Source of the DNA: Haliclystus octoradiatus
Taxonomy: Eukaryota; Cnidaria; Staurozoa; Stauromedusae; Haliclystidae
Direction of reading: 5' to 3'
Assembly: GCA_916610825.1 (NCBI GenBank)
Contig: OU744451.1
Location: 5,917,345 to 5,981,344 of the forward strand
Length of the DNA: 64,000 nucleotides
How positions within the stretch are numbered: position 1 is the first letter of the stretch; each line of letters begins with the position of its first letter. Position numbers and translations under genes: made by a program. The notes under the pieces were generated by a model. The model saw only the letters and a list, made by a program, of their open reading frames with translations, did not search any database and was not told the origin of the DNA. Shown piece after piece: positions 43,201-56,000 of the stretch.

Positions 43201-43576
43201 GCAATAGAGATGTAGCCTCTTTGTCCATATTTGGTGCAATCATATGTAAGTCTTGACTATGGTGGTTTAGATTAATTTTCTAATTTTTTATAATTTTATA
43301 TTGCCAGCAATAGCTATTGCTCAATCATTGAAATAATTAAATGTTTCACATATATGACTTATGCATATATCATGAGCTATTTATCCATCTCTAGGTTATG
43401 AATTAAAATCAAAATATTAATTAAAGTTTTCTTTACATTTTTTATTATAAATTTATAATCACAAGAATAATGAGTTATTGTTTGCTGACTTAAATATAAT
43501 AACCGACCTGTAAATTTTTAGTGATGATTTTCATTTTTTCATCAGTTGTGAGAGCAACTCCGTTTTGGGCTGCCAT
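30607..43576 (-). CDS. YARS1: YARS1, cytosolic tyrosyl-tRNA synthetase, complete
   Basis: Class Ic synthetase that charges tRNA-Tyr in the cytosol. Coding exons: 43508-43576, 42315-42461, 40872-40973, 40714-40787, 39636-39681, 39385-39549, 38877-38928, 38734-38774, 38552-38608, 37335-37428, 36446-36531, 36305-36355, 35867-35948, 35069-35149, 34928-34979, 34156-34260, 33958-34000, 33331-33431, 31509-31558, 30607-30714 (TAA at 30607-30609). Phases agree throughout and predict about 534 residues (human 528). The start is [15 protein letters not shown]. The HIGH-equivalent is in [18 protein letters not shown] and the KMSKS loop is KMSSS. A C-terminal EMAP-II-like tRNA-binding domain follows ([40 protein letters not shown]). 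The ELR motif linked to cytokine activity in vertebrate TyrRS reads EHR (LLEHRVIYY). Exon 35069-35149 counts as 81 bases by eye where the reading frame needs 80, see findings. Human has fewer introns. Confidence 0.96.
31618..31804. mobile_element. Palindromic GTTCATGAAC MITE
   Basis: Ends CCCTTGTGAAAAACAGTTCA and, inverted, CACCTGCGAAAAACAGTTCA. The interior is rich in GTTCATGAACTGTTCATGAA. In the YARS1 intron between the last two coding exons. Confidence 0.65.
31987..32160. mobile_element. Palindromic GTTCATGAAC MITE, best copy
   Basis: Ends CCTCTGCGAAAAACAG and, inverted, CCCCTGTGAAAAACAG. The two halves are inverted copies through AACGTTAAATGGCC and GGCCATTTAACGTT. Possible ATAT flank on both sides. 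Non-coding, in a YARS1 intron. Confidence 0.7.
32331..33233. mobile_element. hAT non-autonomous element with GTAACTAGTTAC subterminal arrays
   Basis: 903 bp between perfect 8-bp duplications CTAGGTAG (32323-32330 and 33234-33241). Ends are CAGGGATGTTA and, inverted, CGGGGATGTTA. Both subterminal regions carry many AAGTAACTAGTTAC repeats, as in several animal hAT families, where such repeats bind transposase. The centre (about 32600-32950) is of different sequence and may be a nested piece. No transposase ORF. Confidence 0.85.
33708..33793. mobile_element. Short MITE, CAGTGAAACYTG family
   Basis: 86 bp, ends CAGTGAAACTTGTATATAA and CAGTCAAAAC, TA on both sides. An internally deleted family member in a YARS1 intron. 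Confidence 0.65.
35516..35702. mobile_element. MITE with CAGTAGAACT/TTAATATCCC ends
   Basis: 187 bp, ends CAGTAGAACTCGGTTAATAT and, inverted, CAGTCGAACTTGCTTAATAT, TA duplications at 35514-35515 and 35703-35704. Internal TTAATATCCC-type repeats. The layout fits pogo/Tigger-like MITEs. Confidence 0.75.
36560..36780 (-). mobile_element. LINE or SINE 3' end with (ATTCT)n tail
   Basis: On the minus strand the sequence runs through CATGTGGTTGAAATAAAATTC into a short (ATTCT)n tail, typical of a non-LTR 3' end. It may be the tail of the tRNA-like head at 37030-37115. Confidence 0.45.
37030..37115 (-). mobile_element. tRNA-derived SINE head
   Basis: The minus strand has box A TGGTCTAGTGGTGGAGCG and box B GGTTCAATCC, but no pairing acceptor stem, so it is not a tRNA gene. 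Followed by A-rich sequence. In a YARS1 intron. Confidence 0.55.
37651..37849. mobile_element. TTAA-flanked MITE (piggyBac-like or Kolobok-like)
   Basis: Ends AGGGGCAAGATTGACCGGC and, inverted, AGGAGCAAAAATGACCGGC, with TTAA on both sides (37647-37650 and 37850-37853). A second copy lies at 42517-42713. Confidence 0.7.
38323..38481. mobile_element. MITE with CAGTAGAAACCG ends
   Basis: Ends CAGTAGAAACCGTTTATAAG and, inverted, CAGTGGAAACTGTCTATAAC. 159 bp, non-coding, in a YARS1 intron just upstream of exon 38552-38608 in coordinates. Confidence 0.6.
39904..40008. mobile_element. Palindromic GTTCATGAAC MITE, short copy
   Basis: 105 bp with ends CCCCTGCGAAAAACAG and, inverted, CCCCTGTGAAAACAG. 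Same family as 31987-32160; a partial copy follows near 40400-40510. Confidence 0.7.
40204..40380. mobile_element. MITE, CAGTCAAACCTG family
   Basis: Ends CAGTCAAACCTGTTATAACG and CAGTAAAACCTGTATATAA. The interior carries the CACCTGTCTATAGTGGTCA module that also forms the core of the satellite in MDN1. In a YARS1 intron. Confidence 0.75.
41456..41978. mobile_element. TIR element with GGGGGTGTTTATATGA ends
   Basis: About 523 bp. Ends GGGGGTGTTTATATGA on both sides (inverted). Subterminal blocks GGCCAGCCCGG and CCGGGCT make it GC-richer than its surroundings. No ORF. In the YARS1 intron between exons 42315-42461 and 40872-40973. Superfamily not recognised. Confidence 0.65.
42517..42713. mobile_element. 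TTAA-type MITE, second copy
   Basis: Ends AGGAGCAACATTGACCGGC and, inverted, AGGGGCAAAATTGACCGG. TTAA on the left, TCAA on the right. It lies about 55 bases from YARS1 exon 42315-42461. Confidence 0.65.
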
Positions 43577-44024
43577 CGTAGTCGTGTTGAAATCCACTTG
43601 AAAATGAGAAGTAGTTATAAAACTCTGGCTGTTTCTCACGCCGACTCTTGACGTATACCGAGAAGAACGGAAAATAGAATTTTCAAATTTTAAAGTTCTC
43701 CGCAAAAGTTGGACTTGTTTTATACATATATTTCCTCCTTGGGAAAATAAAATTCTAGCCAAAATCATAAATAAAGGTCAATAAAACTTGGCAGTCACTT
43801 CGTTGGAAGATTTCATCAGATTTCTTTTCAGAACGGTGCCCTGTCACTATGATCTCGTATTGGTTTATCATAAGAGAGGTTATGCCATGTGCAACATTGG
43901 AATATAACATCATATCATTATTATTCGGTATTTATCATTTAATTGATGGTAATCATTAGAGATTTGACATAATCATTATGGCTAAGTGTCGAATAATTAA
44001 CTATTTCAATCTCAAATAATCACG
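43577..44024. promoter_or_regulatory. Divergent promoter region between YARS1 and MDN1
   Basis: The two inferred start codons lie 448 bases apart and point away from each other, so both core promoters and both 5' UTRs must fit here unless untranslated first exons lie elsewhere. No clear TATA box was assigned, and the stretch is about as AT-rich as its surroundings, so it is not an obvious CpG island. The span contains no transposon that I recognise, unlike nearly every intron nearby, which fits a constrained region. The boundary on the MDN1 side depends on the 34-codon first exon being right. Confidence 0.55.
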
Positions 44025-47000
44025 ATGGAAGTAGATGACGCCTATTCAGGCTGTGTTACACAACTTTGCAAACACCTGAAAAGCATGGAGTTGAAAATTG
44101 ACAAGCAGATAATGGACGATTTAATGGTAAATGATTGATTCCCTCAAATCACGTGCCAGTGCCTTACTTGTCGTATAAATTCAAGACTAGATCAACTAAA
44201 TCCATTATGCATGGAATTCTTACTCGTAATTAGAATCAGTTGTAGACTGTAGCCCATATAATAGGCTATGGTATGATACAAATAATAAAGAGGCTTTACC
44301 TCACATAATCTGGGGTAGCCTAGAGGAATCAACTGGATGACCCAGTTTGTAATTTTTTGTGGATTCCAAAAAGGTGAATTACATCTCTTGGTTATGATAA
44401 ACATTAACCGTCAAACATGTGAGAGAGGTCTAAAGAAAATAATATGTTTCTTTTACAAATACAACGCTTTTGTTGCTTCAATCCCACAACTGACTTTGTG
44501 CGACTTCTATGTGCTCAGATTGATTTTTACTCTTTGTGTTGAGCTACACATTGAGCTTGAGTTTCATTAACATCTACTTACAATAAGAACAATGACAATG
44601 TGTTACAGAAGTCAGCATCAATCTACATCATTTAGTTAGGCCATAGCAAATCCAACATCCGATATATAAACACTATAAGCCTACAGGTGCGAAACAACAT
44701 ATATTAATACTTGCAGACCTGCACTGCGTTGTGGATCCAATCCTAGGTCCAGGTTCAATAAATAATTTAAAATGGAATCCTAAATGAATCAGAAATAAAT
44801 AAGCCCCATCCCATCCCAACTAGCCCATATTATTAATTTGACAAATTTTATCCTCATTTAGTAGAGTGTCTAATATACTATCATTGTTCTTCCTCAGTAC
44901 TATTTTGAGTGACTCTAAGGCGCCCCCTCTATGCCATGGCAATAACGAATTCACACACTCAGGTTTTGCAATTGCATGCATAACCGAATGACAATTTCAA
45001 ATTTCACGCATTCAATCAAAATCTCTTTAACCCTTTTCTAAAATAAAACAAATGTCGGAATCTCATTCGACGACGAATTTTCAATTCATGAATTCACAAT
45101 TTAAAATTCAATTTCAATTCATAAACCAAGCAAAGAGAATCCCACAACAAGATGAAGATAGATATTGTCGAATAAAGAAAGACATATACAAGAACGTCTG
45201 TAATATAAGTGGTACAATAGTTCTTTAGCAAATTAATGCAGTTATTGTTATTTAAATTTTAGGTTTACCTTGAAACAGCGACGTAGCCTATAATTGTCTT
45301 TCATTCTGTGTTATTAGTTTGCATGTTACACGACCAATAACTCATTCACCACGCTTTTCAATAAATATAAACAAACATCTTGAGCTAAATGTCGTTTTGT
45401 AAATCGTAGCCATTATTGAGATATTTATTGGATTGTTATCAAAAAGTTATAAATTCTGTATTTTATCACAGATCAAACTTTTTGAAGCTTGCGGTTTTTC
45501 CCGGTTTTCGGAGCCATGTTTTACCCTAGGATTTCATGCACGCTCTTTCGACCAATCAGATCGCAGAAAACCTTCGTGATATATTAGAATCAACTTTGAC
45601 CTATCTGCTTTTTAATCGTATCATGTAGCTGCATGCACAGGCAATGTTGTTTCAATTGTAAATAGTGTGTTTGCAAATACTGAAAATTTAGCATGAGCAA
45701 AAATACCAATCAGGTTCAAAGTCTTTTTGTATAACGTAAAAACCATCGATCACGCAATAACGTAGTTAAGAAGGCTGTCTCATGATTTCACAGACAAATT
45801 ATAGGTCGATAATGCGTCTCATATAAGCATGGGGACCCCACAAAAAATAATTTGGATCTGGTTTGAGATCCAGAATGTTTAAAAGGTCCACATTTGAGCC
45901 AGGCCAAAAGGTGAGGATCCTGGTCCAGAAAAACTCTGACATACATATCCTTTCATGATGATTGATTTTTGCTTTTTTTTTGCAGAATTCACCTTACAAC
46001 AAAAAGCTAGCAAGCTTAAGCAAGCTATTGGCCAATATAAATACGTTCAGTGCAGTTGCCTGTAGCTTTCAATCTTTGTTGCCCCAAATAGCTGCCTTTG
46101 CGGTATCTGATGCAGAAATTGAAAAGCTCAATGTTACTAGTTTATTTTATACGTTTGCAATTCTACATAATCATTTCCCAGAGTTAAAGAAATGTGTTAC
46201 ATTATTGTTAGCAAGCCAACATTTAAATGATAAATTTCAAAATGCACATCAACTTAATGAAGAAGATTTGAAATCGCTTCTCCAAGGATCATTATTATTT
46301 CATTCTCAAAATGGTTGGGAATGTCCAACATTTGCTACTGAATTTATTTTGCAATTGATTCATAATGGTAATAATACAAATCTTGTATCACTCTGTAAAT
46401 CCCTTATAAACGTAATGAGTGGGGATAATGAATTCTCATCAGAACTTCAAACATCAAATGAATTTACTATGGCAATGCTATCGCTACCATTACATAATTT
46501 ATTTAATGACACATTACCAACGATAGAATCAGATGTAGATGACAATGGCATTAATGGAACTATGGCTATTGACGGTAGATCGACACGTCATTTTTTACTT
46601 ACTGATTCTATGGCTTCTCATGTTAAAAACATGTACATGGCAACAGCAGCCAAATTGCCTATCATTGTTCAAGGGACAATTGGTGTTGGCAAGACAGCAT
46701 TAGTTGAATATTTTGCAGAAATTCATGGAAAAATAAAATCGCCTGATTTTATGAAAATTCAACTGGCTGATGAGACAGATGCAAAGGTAAAACAAATTAT
46801 GAGGGTTACTGGGATTATTGATATATAACAGTCTACCTATAGGTTACACAAAATTGTGATGTGATGGGTACCTGTGTATAATGACCACCTGTATATAGTG
46901 GTCATGCATGAAAGGCTTCAAATCAAAAATTATAAGGATCACTGGGATTATTGATATATAACAGTCTACCTATAGGTTACACAAAATTGTGTGATGTGAT

Positions 47001-50000
47001 GGGTACCTGTATATAGTGACCACCTGTATATAGTGGTCATGCATGTAAGGCTTCAAATAGAAAATTATAAGGATCACTGGGATTATTGATATATAACAGT
47101 CTACCTATAGGTTACACAAAATTGTGTGATGTGATGGGTACCTGTGTATAGTGACCACCTGTATATAGTGGTCATGCATGTAAGGCTTCAAATAGAAAAT
47201 TATAAGGATCACTGGGATTATTGATATATAACAGTCTACCTATAGGTTACACAAAATTGTGTGATGTGATGGGTACCTGTATATAGTGACCACCTGTATA
47301 TAGTGGTCATGCATGTAAGGCTTCAAATAGAAAATTATAAGGATCACTGGGATTATTGATATATAACAGTCTACCTATAGGTTACACAAAATTGTGTGAT
47401 GTGATGGGTACCTGTGTATAGTGACCACCTGTATATAGTGGTCATGCATGTAAGGCTTCAAATAGAAAATTATAAGGATCACTGGGATTATTGATATATA
47501 ACAGTCTACCTATAGGTTACACAAAATTGTGTGATGTGATGGGTACCTGTGTATAGTGACCACCTGTATATAGTGGTCATGTATGTAAGGCTTCAAATCA
47601 AAAATTATAAGGATCACTGGGATTATTGATATATAACAGTCTACCTATAGGTTACACAAAATTGTGTGATGTGATGGGTACCTGTGTATAGTGACCACCT
47701 GTATATAGTGGTCATGTATGTAAGGCTTCAAATCAAAAATTATAAGGATCACTGGGATTATTAATAATAATAATACGCAAACCGTGTCAGTGATCAAATC
47801 ACCATTGTTTCATTATTGTTAAACTCCTTATCCGCAGAGCACTTTCCAAACTTCTTATAAGCTTCTGGGTTATCTATAGGCCTTTGGCTATCCAACGTTT
47901 TGTTTTTACAGTTTAAAATGCTATAAATTGCTCATAAATTGCGATTAAAATTTCCAAAATCGTGTAATTTTGACGGAAGTTATGTGAAAATAAACTGCTT
48001 TCCTTGGTGTATCCCGTCATGCCTAGCAACATCACGAATTTTAGAGCACGCTTTATTTTAATGGCTGCCAATATTTTGTAAAAGTGTTTCATCATATTTT
48101 GCAAAAGTATTCCAATATGCCTAGAAGGAGAAGTGGTCCAACAATACTCCATTTTACATCACAAACAGAAGACACAATTCTCGGTAAGTCTTTTACAACT
48201 TAAATGTTTAAATGCTTCATGTAAAGTCTGTCGAAGTCACTTTTACCGTGGTTTTTACTGTTTTTACTTTCACTGTTGCATGAGGGCTTACAGGACTCTG
48301 ATCGCAATTGTTACTTTTAGTTTTCTTTTAAGTATCATAATCCCAAATAGCCTACTTTGTTATCAAGTCATCGTTGTCAGAAGAGATTACTGTGTCACTG
48401 TATCGCCAATATTAGCTTGATTTGTTATGAACTGTTCTTCGTTGGAAGAAAGGATTTACTGTGTCACCGTTTTATGTCAGCAGTTCTGTTCTGTTATCCA
48501 CACTGCACACGCAGAGATTTGACCCATAACAAATAAACAAATTCAGAGAATTAGTGTGGTACTTTTCAGTCGTCAAGCAGTTGTAAGTTTTACAAATACA
48601 AAATCGGAGTTGTAATTTAGCTGCCTTCTATCCTTTTGTCGAATGTACATTTATAATGTGCCATACAGTGACAACGTCCACTGTGTCCACACATTGTTTA
48701 CTTTAATTATTATTATATAAGGTATGTGAATGGTGACCATTATAGACATGTGTCCTCTCTGTGAGAAGTTGGCTAAAGTTAATAAAATATTAGAGTTTGG
48801 GTCTCTCATTTATGTAATTTACTGTATCAAATTTCAGAATCACCTGTTGTTATTACCAGTACCACTCAATGACTCATGCTGAGATTCACTCAACCGACAC
48901 AGCAATAATATTTACATACCAATGCCTTTCATTGTGAAAACAAGTTCATTAACTGCAATACCTAACATACAATCCATATTTATTTCATTTGAACTATGTA
49001 GTCAACATAAAATGTACTTATGGATAACCCATATTTATTAATATATTTGATTTGAAATATAGAGTACAATAGAGTATCAATTATCTCCTTTTCACTATGC
49101 TTTACATGTATGTAACGATTAATTATCAAAACTGAAATGAAATATCAGTGTTCTGCATTTTTTTATTCCTTCTCATGACTATTTTGTTTCATTGACATGC
49201 TCTTTGACAAGACATACTGCAGGCTACTAACGGGAGCGAAGCGACCTCTTTGAGGAAGCCGAAGGCTGACTGGCCCCGGGCGCAGGCCGCAAGCCGAAGG
49301 CTTGTTGATATATAACAGTCTACCTATAGGTTACACAAAATTGTGTGATGTGATGGGTACCTGTGTATAGTGACCACCTGTATATAGTGGTCATGCATGT
49401 AAGGCTTCAAATCAAAACTTATAAGGATCACTGGGATTATTGATATATAGCAGTCTACCTATAGGTTACACAAAATTGTGATGTGATGGGTACCTGTGTA
49501 TAGTGACCACCTGTATATAGTGGTCATGCATGTAAGGCTTCAAATCAAAACTTATAAGGATCACTGGGATTATTGATATATAGCAGTCTACCTATAGGTT
49601 ACACAAAATTGTGATGTGATGGGTACCTGTGTATAGTGACCACCTGTATATAGTGGTCATGCATGTAAGGCTTCAAATCGAAAATTATAAGGATCACTGG
49701 AATTATTGGTCTATAACAGTCAACCTCTAGGTTACACAAAAACTGGATGTGATGGGTACCTGTGTATAGTGACCACCTGTATATAGTGGTAATGTATGTA
49801 AGGCTTCAAATCAAATGTTCTATCCCCTGTATATAACAACCCCAGTATCTATATTGAGAGCCATCTACTTGCAACATTTCTTGATGCCCATGCTCAGGAT
49901 TTTACAAAGAAGTTTATATTTATGAGCAAACTCTGCAATTTTATTGACACCATTGTTGGTATTATGGGAATAAAATGACCCTTCTTTCACTAGGCTCCGT

Positions 50001-53000
50001 ACCAGAATGTCTATGTAATGTTATCGCTAAAATTCCGGCTGGTTATTATATACAGGGATGGTCAGACAAAATGTTTTACCTTCAACAAACCTCAACTTTT
50101 TAGATAAATACATGAGTAGTTTTACTGTCATAAAAATGAAAAATCCAAATTTTTTCCTGTGGTTCAAATTATTTTAGCTTTATATGTAGCATTTTGTTTT
50201 TTCTTTCTAAATTTTGCTAGCCTTTCGCAAACCAGGTTTTTGGACATTGTCGGACTTTGTATACAGGTTTCACTCTATATTAATACATTGTAGTTATTTT
50301 CAACTCAGGGCAGGTGTTCCTTATATAGAGGGGTTTTTCAGTTTCTGTAAACGTAAGTATTTAATTAATGCATTTTAATGGTACTTTTCCATAAAGGCAT
50401 TGATCGGCATGTATGTCTGTGGTGATAGTCCTGGTGAATTCAAATGGCAAGAAGGTCCGTTGACGCTGGCATTAAAACATGGTGCATGGCTTCTTCTAGA
50501 AGATATTGACCATGCATCGCCTGATGTATTGTCTGTCATCACATCTTTATTGCAATATCGAAAGCTGACAATTCCAAGCTCGAACCAAGATATACCAATG
50601 TCAGATGATTTTCAAGTCTTTTTCACAAGAAGGTGAATTTTTATTGATTAAAAATGATTTTTACAGACAAACTATCGAAATTATCGCCAATCTTTCCTGT
50701 AATAATGATAGGCCTATATCCTTAAATGTCATATTAGGAAATCATTGAATGAAAGTTGTGTTGTATAGTTTACAAGAAATGCACAATAATATATGAAAAA
50801 GGCATCACAATTGACAAGCTGTCACAGATAATGATTCAGTCTTTTGAATGTCTCTCAGCAACTTGAACATTTATTAACAGAATTGTAAAAAATATGATCA
50901 TAACATAATTTTTAAAGTATTTTAATGTGCCAAAGAACGGTTAAAAAAACGCGGAACAGTCACTACCGTTTAGAATTGACCGCTGCTCGACCATATTTAA
51001 GCAATATAATTGCTTCATTTCTTTTGATTTCCATATTGACCTGTTGGTTGATGACTAATAAAAACATTTAACAATAGGCTGATATTTCATGATGGCTTTA
51101 TAAAAGAACTCTGATATTATAACATTTATGAAGGTTTTAAAAACTACAGCCAATTCAGAAGAAAATTAATTACGTTGTGTTCAGAATTGACACAAAGATG
51201 AGGCAAAAGCCTTTTCTGTTACTCAGAGTTTTACATGTTTATTTTGCGATCATCAGACGGTTAACATTGTGATTGTTAGTCGTACCTCAATAAAAAATCC
51301 CTAAGAAAAGACTTGAAATTGTCTTGGGTTTTTATACCTTTGAGGTCTTTGTCAGACACACTGATACTTAAGCCCTTGTTGTAAAATTTGATAAGATGAT
51401 CTGTAAAATGTAACATGGCATGGTTGCATCAATACAACCCGTTGTTACTACCAACATCAAAGCCATGAAAATGCCATGAAAGTCTTGTGAAAACACCATG
51501 AAAATGTAAAGAAGTGAAAAAATTGTTTAAGCCATGAAAAAGTTTGAAAGTCATAAAAACATAACCTACATATTCACAATATTGAAATGTGAACATGCCT
51601 TGAAAATGCCATGAAAACGCAATGAAATTTCACGATTGTTTTCCTTGTTTTGATGTCATTAGTGTGTGGTATATGTTGTAATCCTTCTACTCAATATTCT
51701 TATCTATAATATTATCTTTTAGCCAATAATTTACGGTTTGTTTTCTGTTTTGCAAGGTTGGTTGCTGGCCACCGTAGATTTATGACTAATAACCATATTG
51801 AGGCATTGTGCATCAAAATAGAACTTATGACAATTGAAACAGAGGATATTTCGAAGGTAGGTCTACATATTTTGATTATACTCCACTTGGCATAACCATG
51901 TTAAGAAAGCGTTAGTGTAGTGATTAGGGTGTTGAACACCAATCCCTGAAAAACAGTATTGGTTGATAGAAATGCCATCCAGTCATTAGGAGTACATACA
52001 TTCCGATATACTAGTCAAGTAGCCAACCACTCTGGTGGAAAAAGCTTGACTTCCTTGGTTTGTGTGGAAAATTGATAAAAAAATGCGATGGGTGAAAGAG
52101 TGTTGACTATACGCAGTCTCTTTGTTAATTTCCGTGGCTGACGAGAATCCAAGCCAATATGTCAAGGTAGGCCTACAATTATCTGCAAAATTAATTCAGA
52201 TTTATGAAAAGCAATTTTACACCCGACCTTTTAAGTGACCCATTTTATTTGGACGAAACGGGCCTGGCATTATTTCCGGTGTTGCATTTTTGATATTTTT
52301 TTTCCGGATTGACTTTATATTGTCATACCAAAAATATACAAGACAAAAAATTTCAAAATGGCTACAACAGATTTGACTACCATGCTAGGATTAGCCTGTT
52401 GGAATCCTATAAACATTCCAGCACATTCTTCTGAATTATTATGTTGAAGTTTGACCACTAAATCATAAAAAATAATATTCTGAATTCACTCCTGCCTTCT
52501 GAAATGTAGGATTGCAGGATTCTTACTTTTGTCGGACCTTGCCCCTCCAATACTATATTAATATTATTGTAATGCTAGTGTTGACATGTAAATTATGAGC
52601 TAATTTAATTTATGTTGATAATTACTTTAGGTTGTTACATACTGCTACCCTGAACTAAGTGAAATTTCAATGAAATTAGCTTCAACATTTTCATTATTGT
52701 GTGGTGAAACAACAACCATTATTGGTCGATTAAATTCAAGTGCAAAAGTTCACAGCAAAAGAATTCCAACAATGAGACAATTCATGAGATGGGTTAAAAG
52801 AATAGCTAATAGATTGTCACATGTTGCTATTGATTCAATTAACGAAGATGTATTTATGGATGCAATGCATTGCTTTTGTGATCATCTCAGAGATACGAAT
52901 GATGCGTTGATTTATTCATCAACTCTTGCTACACAATTTAGTATTTCAAAACCAAAATTAGAATATATTATGTTGAAATATAAGCCAAGTATTGATATTA

Positions 53001-56000
53001 GTTATGAGTGTTTAACAATTGGAAGAGCCGTTATTCAAAGGTTGTGCAATGACGATGAAGATACCATTGATCATAGTAACTTTGCATTTACAAAACATTC
53101 TCTAAAGTTAATGGAAAATCTTGGACTATGTATATCTCAAAATGAGCCTGTGTTAATCGTTGGTGAGACAGGATGTGGTAAAACTGCAACTGTGCAATAT
53201 CTAGCTAAACAATGTCACCAAAAACTTCATGTTGTGAATATGAGTCAACAGAGCGATTTGTCTGATTTACTTGGAGGCTATAAACCAACAAGCACAAAAG
53301 CGTTAGCTGAACAAATACGTAAAGAATTTGAAGCTCTCTTCTTGGAAACATTTTCGAAGAAACAAAATATAAAATTTCTCAATCACGTCAATACATGTGC
53401 TGTGCGTCAAGAATGGGATATGCTACTCAAGATTATGATGCATGCAATCAACTCTGCAGTGAAACAAAAATCATGCACAAATGCCCAAGGTATGTACAGT
53501 ATAATGTAGGCTGATAGGTAGATAAATGTATAGGCCACTTGCCAGGGTCCTACTAAAGTGGAAATCCTGAAACCTAGATTCCGGAAGGTTAAAGCAAATT
53601 CAAAGAAAATTAATATTTTTATGATTTATTGGTCAAACTTTAACAAAATGCTGGATCCTGTCACTAGCTACGTACTGTCAGACCTGTTATACCATTCACC
53701 TCTATAAAGCAGCCTATTGTTTATAATGGTCACTTTTGGTATGTCTGAAATATCATTCTCTAATGATCAACCCTGTATATAAAGGCCACATGTCTACAAT
53801 GGTCAATTTGTTTCCTCTCATAGTTGGCTGTTTTATACAGGTTTCACTATAGTAAATACGTGGTCAGAGTTTGATAAAATGAGGGATTCCATGACTGAGT
53901 GTCCTGCAAACGCTAGTACAAATTCCTTAAAGGGTTGCAGGATTTAGTTGAATTCAAGTTTCTATCATATAAAGAAAATAGCAAATAGGTTGTATAATGT
54001 ATATGTGATGTACTCACTAGAATTCTAATGCTTTGAAGCAATGTCTTTGCTGTTTCAATTTTTTTTTTACTTAATTTCAATTCATATGTAGTTATGAAAT
54101 TAGGCTAATGGCTCCGAAAAGCACCTACATCAAACCTTTTACAAAATTTTTTTTTAAAACATTTACAAAATTTGCTTAGATCTACCTCTTTTAAACGACA
54201 TTTAAATAGATTTAGAGACATTGAATTTACAACATTTTCTGGTAATACATTCCACATATTTACAACACGAAATGAAAAAAAAAAAACGTTTAAATTGGTA
54301 CAATGGGTTTGATGTTAAATGTTTAAGCTTTTTAGAGTGTACGTGGGTGTTGTAAGGGTTGTTATCAATAATAAAAAATGTTTCAAATGGCATGTCTACA
54401 AGATTGTTCAATAGTTTGTAGCACATGCAAACATCAAAATAAAGACGACGATACTCTAACGATTCTAAGTTTAATATGATTAGACGGTGTTCGTACGAAT
54501 TATATTCTATCCGGGCTCTTCTCCATAACCATCTTGTGAAGAATCTTTGAACTCTTTCAACGACTTTGATGTCTTTGATCAGTGTTGGGCTCCAAACTGG
54601 TGTTGATGACTCCATTATAGGCCTGATGTATGTCGTATAGGCCAAGATAAGAGTTTGAGGATTGTTGGTATAGAAACTTTAGAAATTTAAGGGACTGTAG
54701 ATGTAGTCATCTCAACTATATTGATTTTTGCACTGAAATCATTGCTTTTTAGTTTGGGAAAACCTTGGCGCAAAAATCCAATCACTACTTGATCAAATCT
54801 CAAAGAAGAATTTGGTAACATTTAATTATGTCGATGGCGCTCTCGTCAAAGCTATTCAACATGGCCATTGGGTACTATTGGATGAGATCAATCTTGCTGC
54901 ACCAGAAACACTGGAATACCTCAGCTGCCTGCTTGATTCTGAATCAGGCTCTGTCATTTTAACTGAAAAAGGGTGAGTGGCTTGATCAGTGTCTGATCTA
55001 CTTTTTGAGGCCAAAGGCACCAATCTAAAAAGTCAACAACAAAAATCTCGCTTCAGTTGATTAACCGATATTAATACATGAATAACTTCAATTATCTCAA
55101 TATCTTCTCAATGATAGGGGCCTAATGATTCAGAAACTGGTAAACTAGTCTTTTTTCGTAAACAGGCCATTTTATTTGAAAAAGCCCATTTTTCGCATGG
55201 GTCTAAAGTGGATTCTTGTTGATTTTCTACCTATATCCGGCCCTGGGCTTGATTACCGGTAAATGAATCACAAACATGAGTTATAAGAGTTTACTAGAAT
55301 CAACTGCAAAATCTTCTGAAAGTGCAATGTCAACATATCTATCTTGGTTTTGCATACTTTAGTTTTAATTGTCAGACAATACATGATAACTTTGTTGACA
55401 TGAATTGATTAAATAGAAGATGTCTGTATCGCATAATAGAGTAATAATAAAGTCATAGGCCTACTAATGGGCAAAACAAATAATCAGAATGTAGATGGTC
55501 ATATGTTTTGATTATTTGATTTTTTTGTTTTTAAGGAATGCCGAACCAATTCAGCGCCATGAGAATTTTAGAATATTTGCCTGTATGAATCCAGCCACTG
55601 ATGTTGGGAAAAAAGATCTTCCAACCAGCATCAGAAACAGGTATTAACACAAATAAATTGTTGATTCACTGAATATGGCGGTCTGTCTGTCTTTGTCAAT
55701 GATTGACTGACTGTGGCTGTCTGTCTATCTGTCTCACTTACTGACCGACTGAACTGACTGACTGACTGACTGACTGACTGACTGACTGACTGACCGACCG
55801 ACCGACCGACCGACCGACCGACCGACCGACCGACTGACTCCCGTTGAGCTGCATTCTAATAAATGTACATGTTTTTAGATTCACTGAAATATATGTGGAT
55901 GAAATGGAGAGTGATGCTGATTTAATGCTGCTTGTCTCACACTATCTCAAGAATGTTTCAATGCCAAAAAATGTTATTCGGAATATTGTCAGGTAAACTT

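Noticed and set aside
46812..49830. CRISPR-like look of regular repeats
   Set aside because: Units are fully tandem with no unique spacers, lie in an animal gene intron and share a MITE module. This is satellite DNA.
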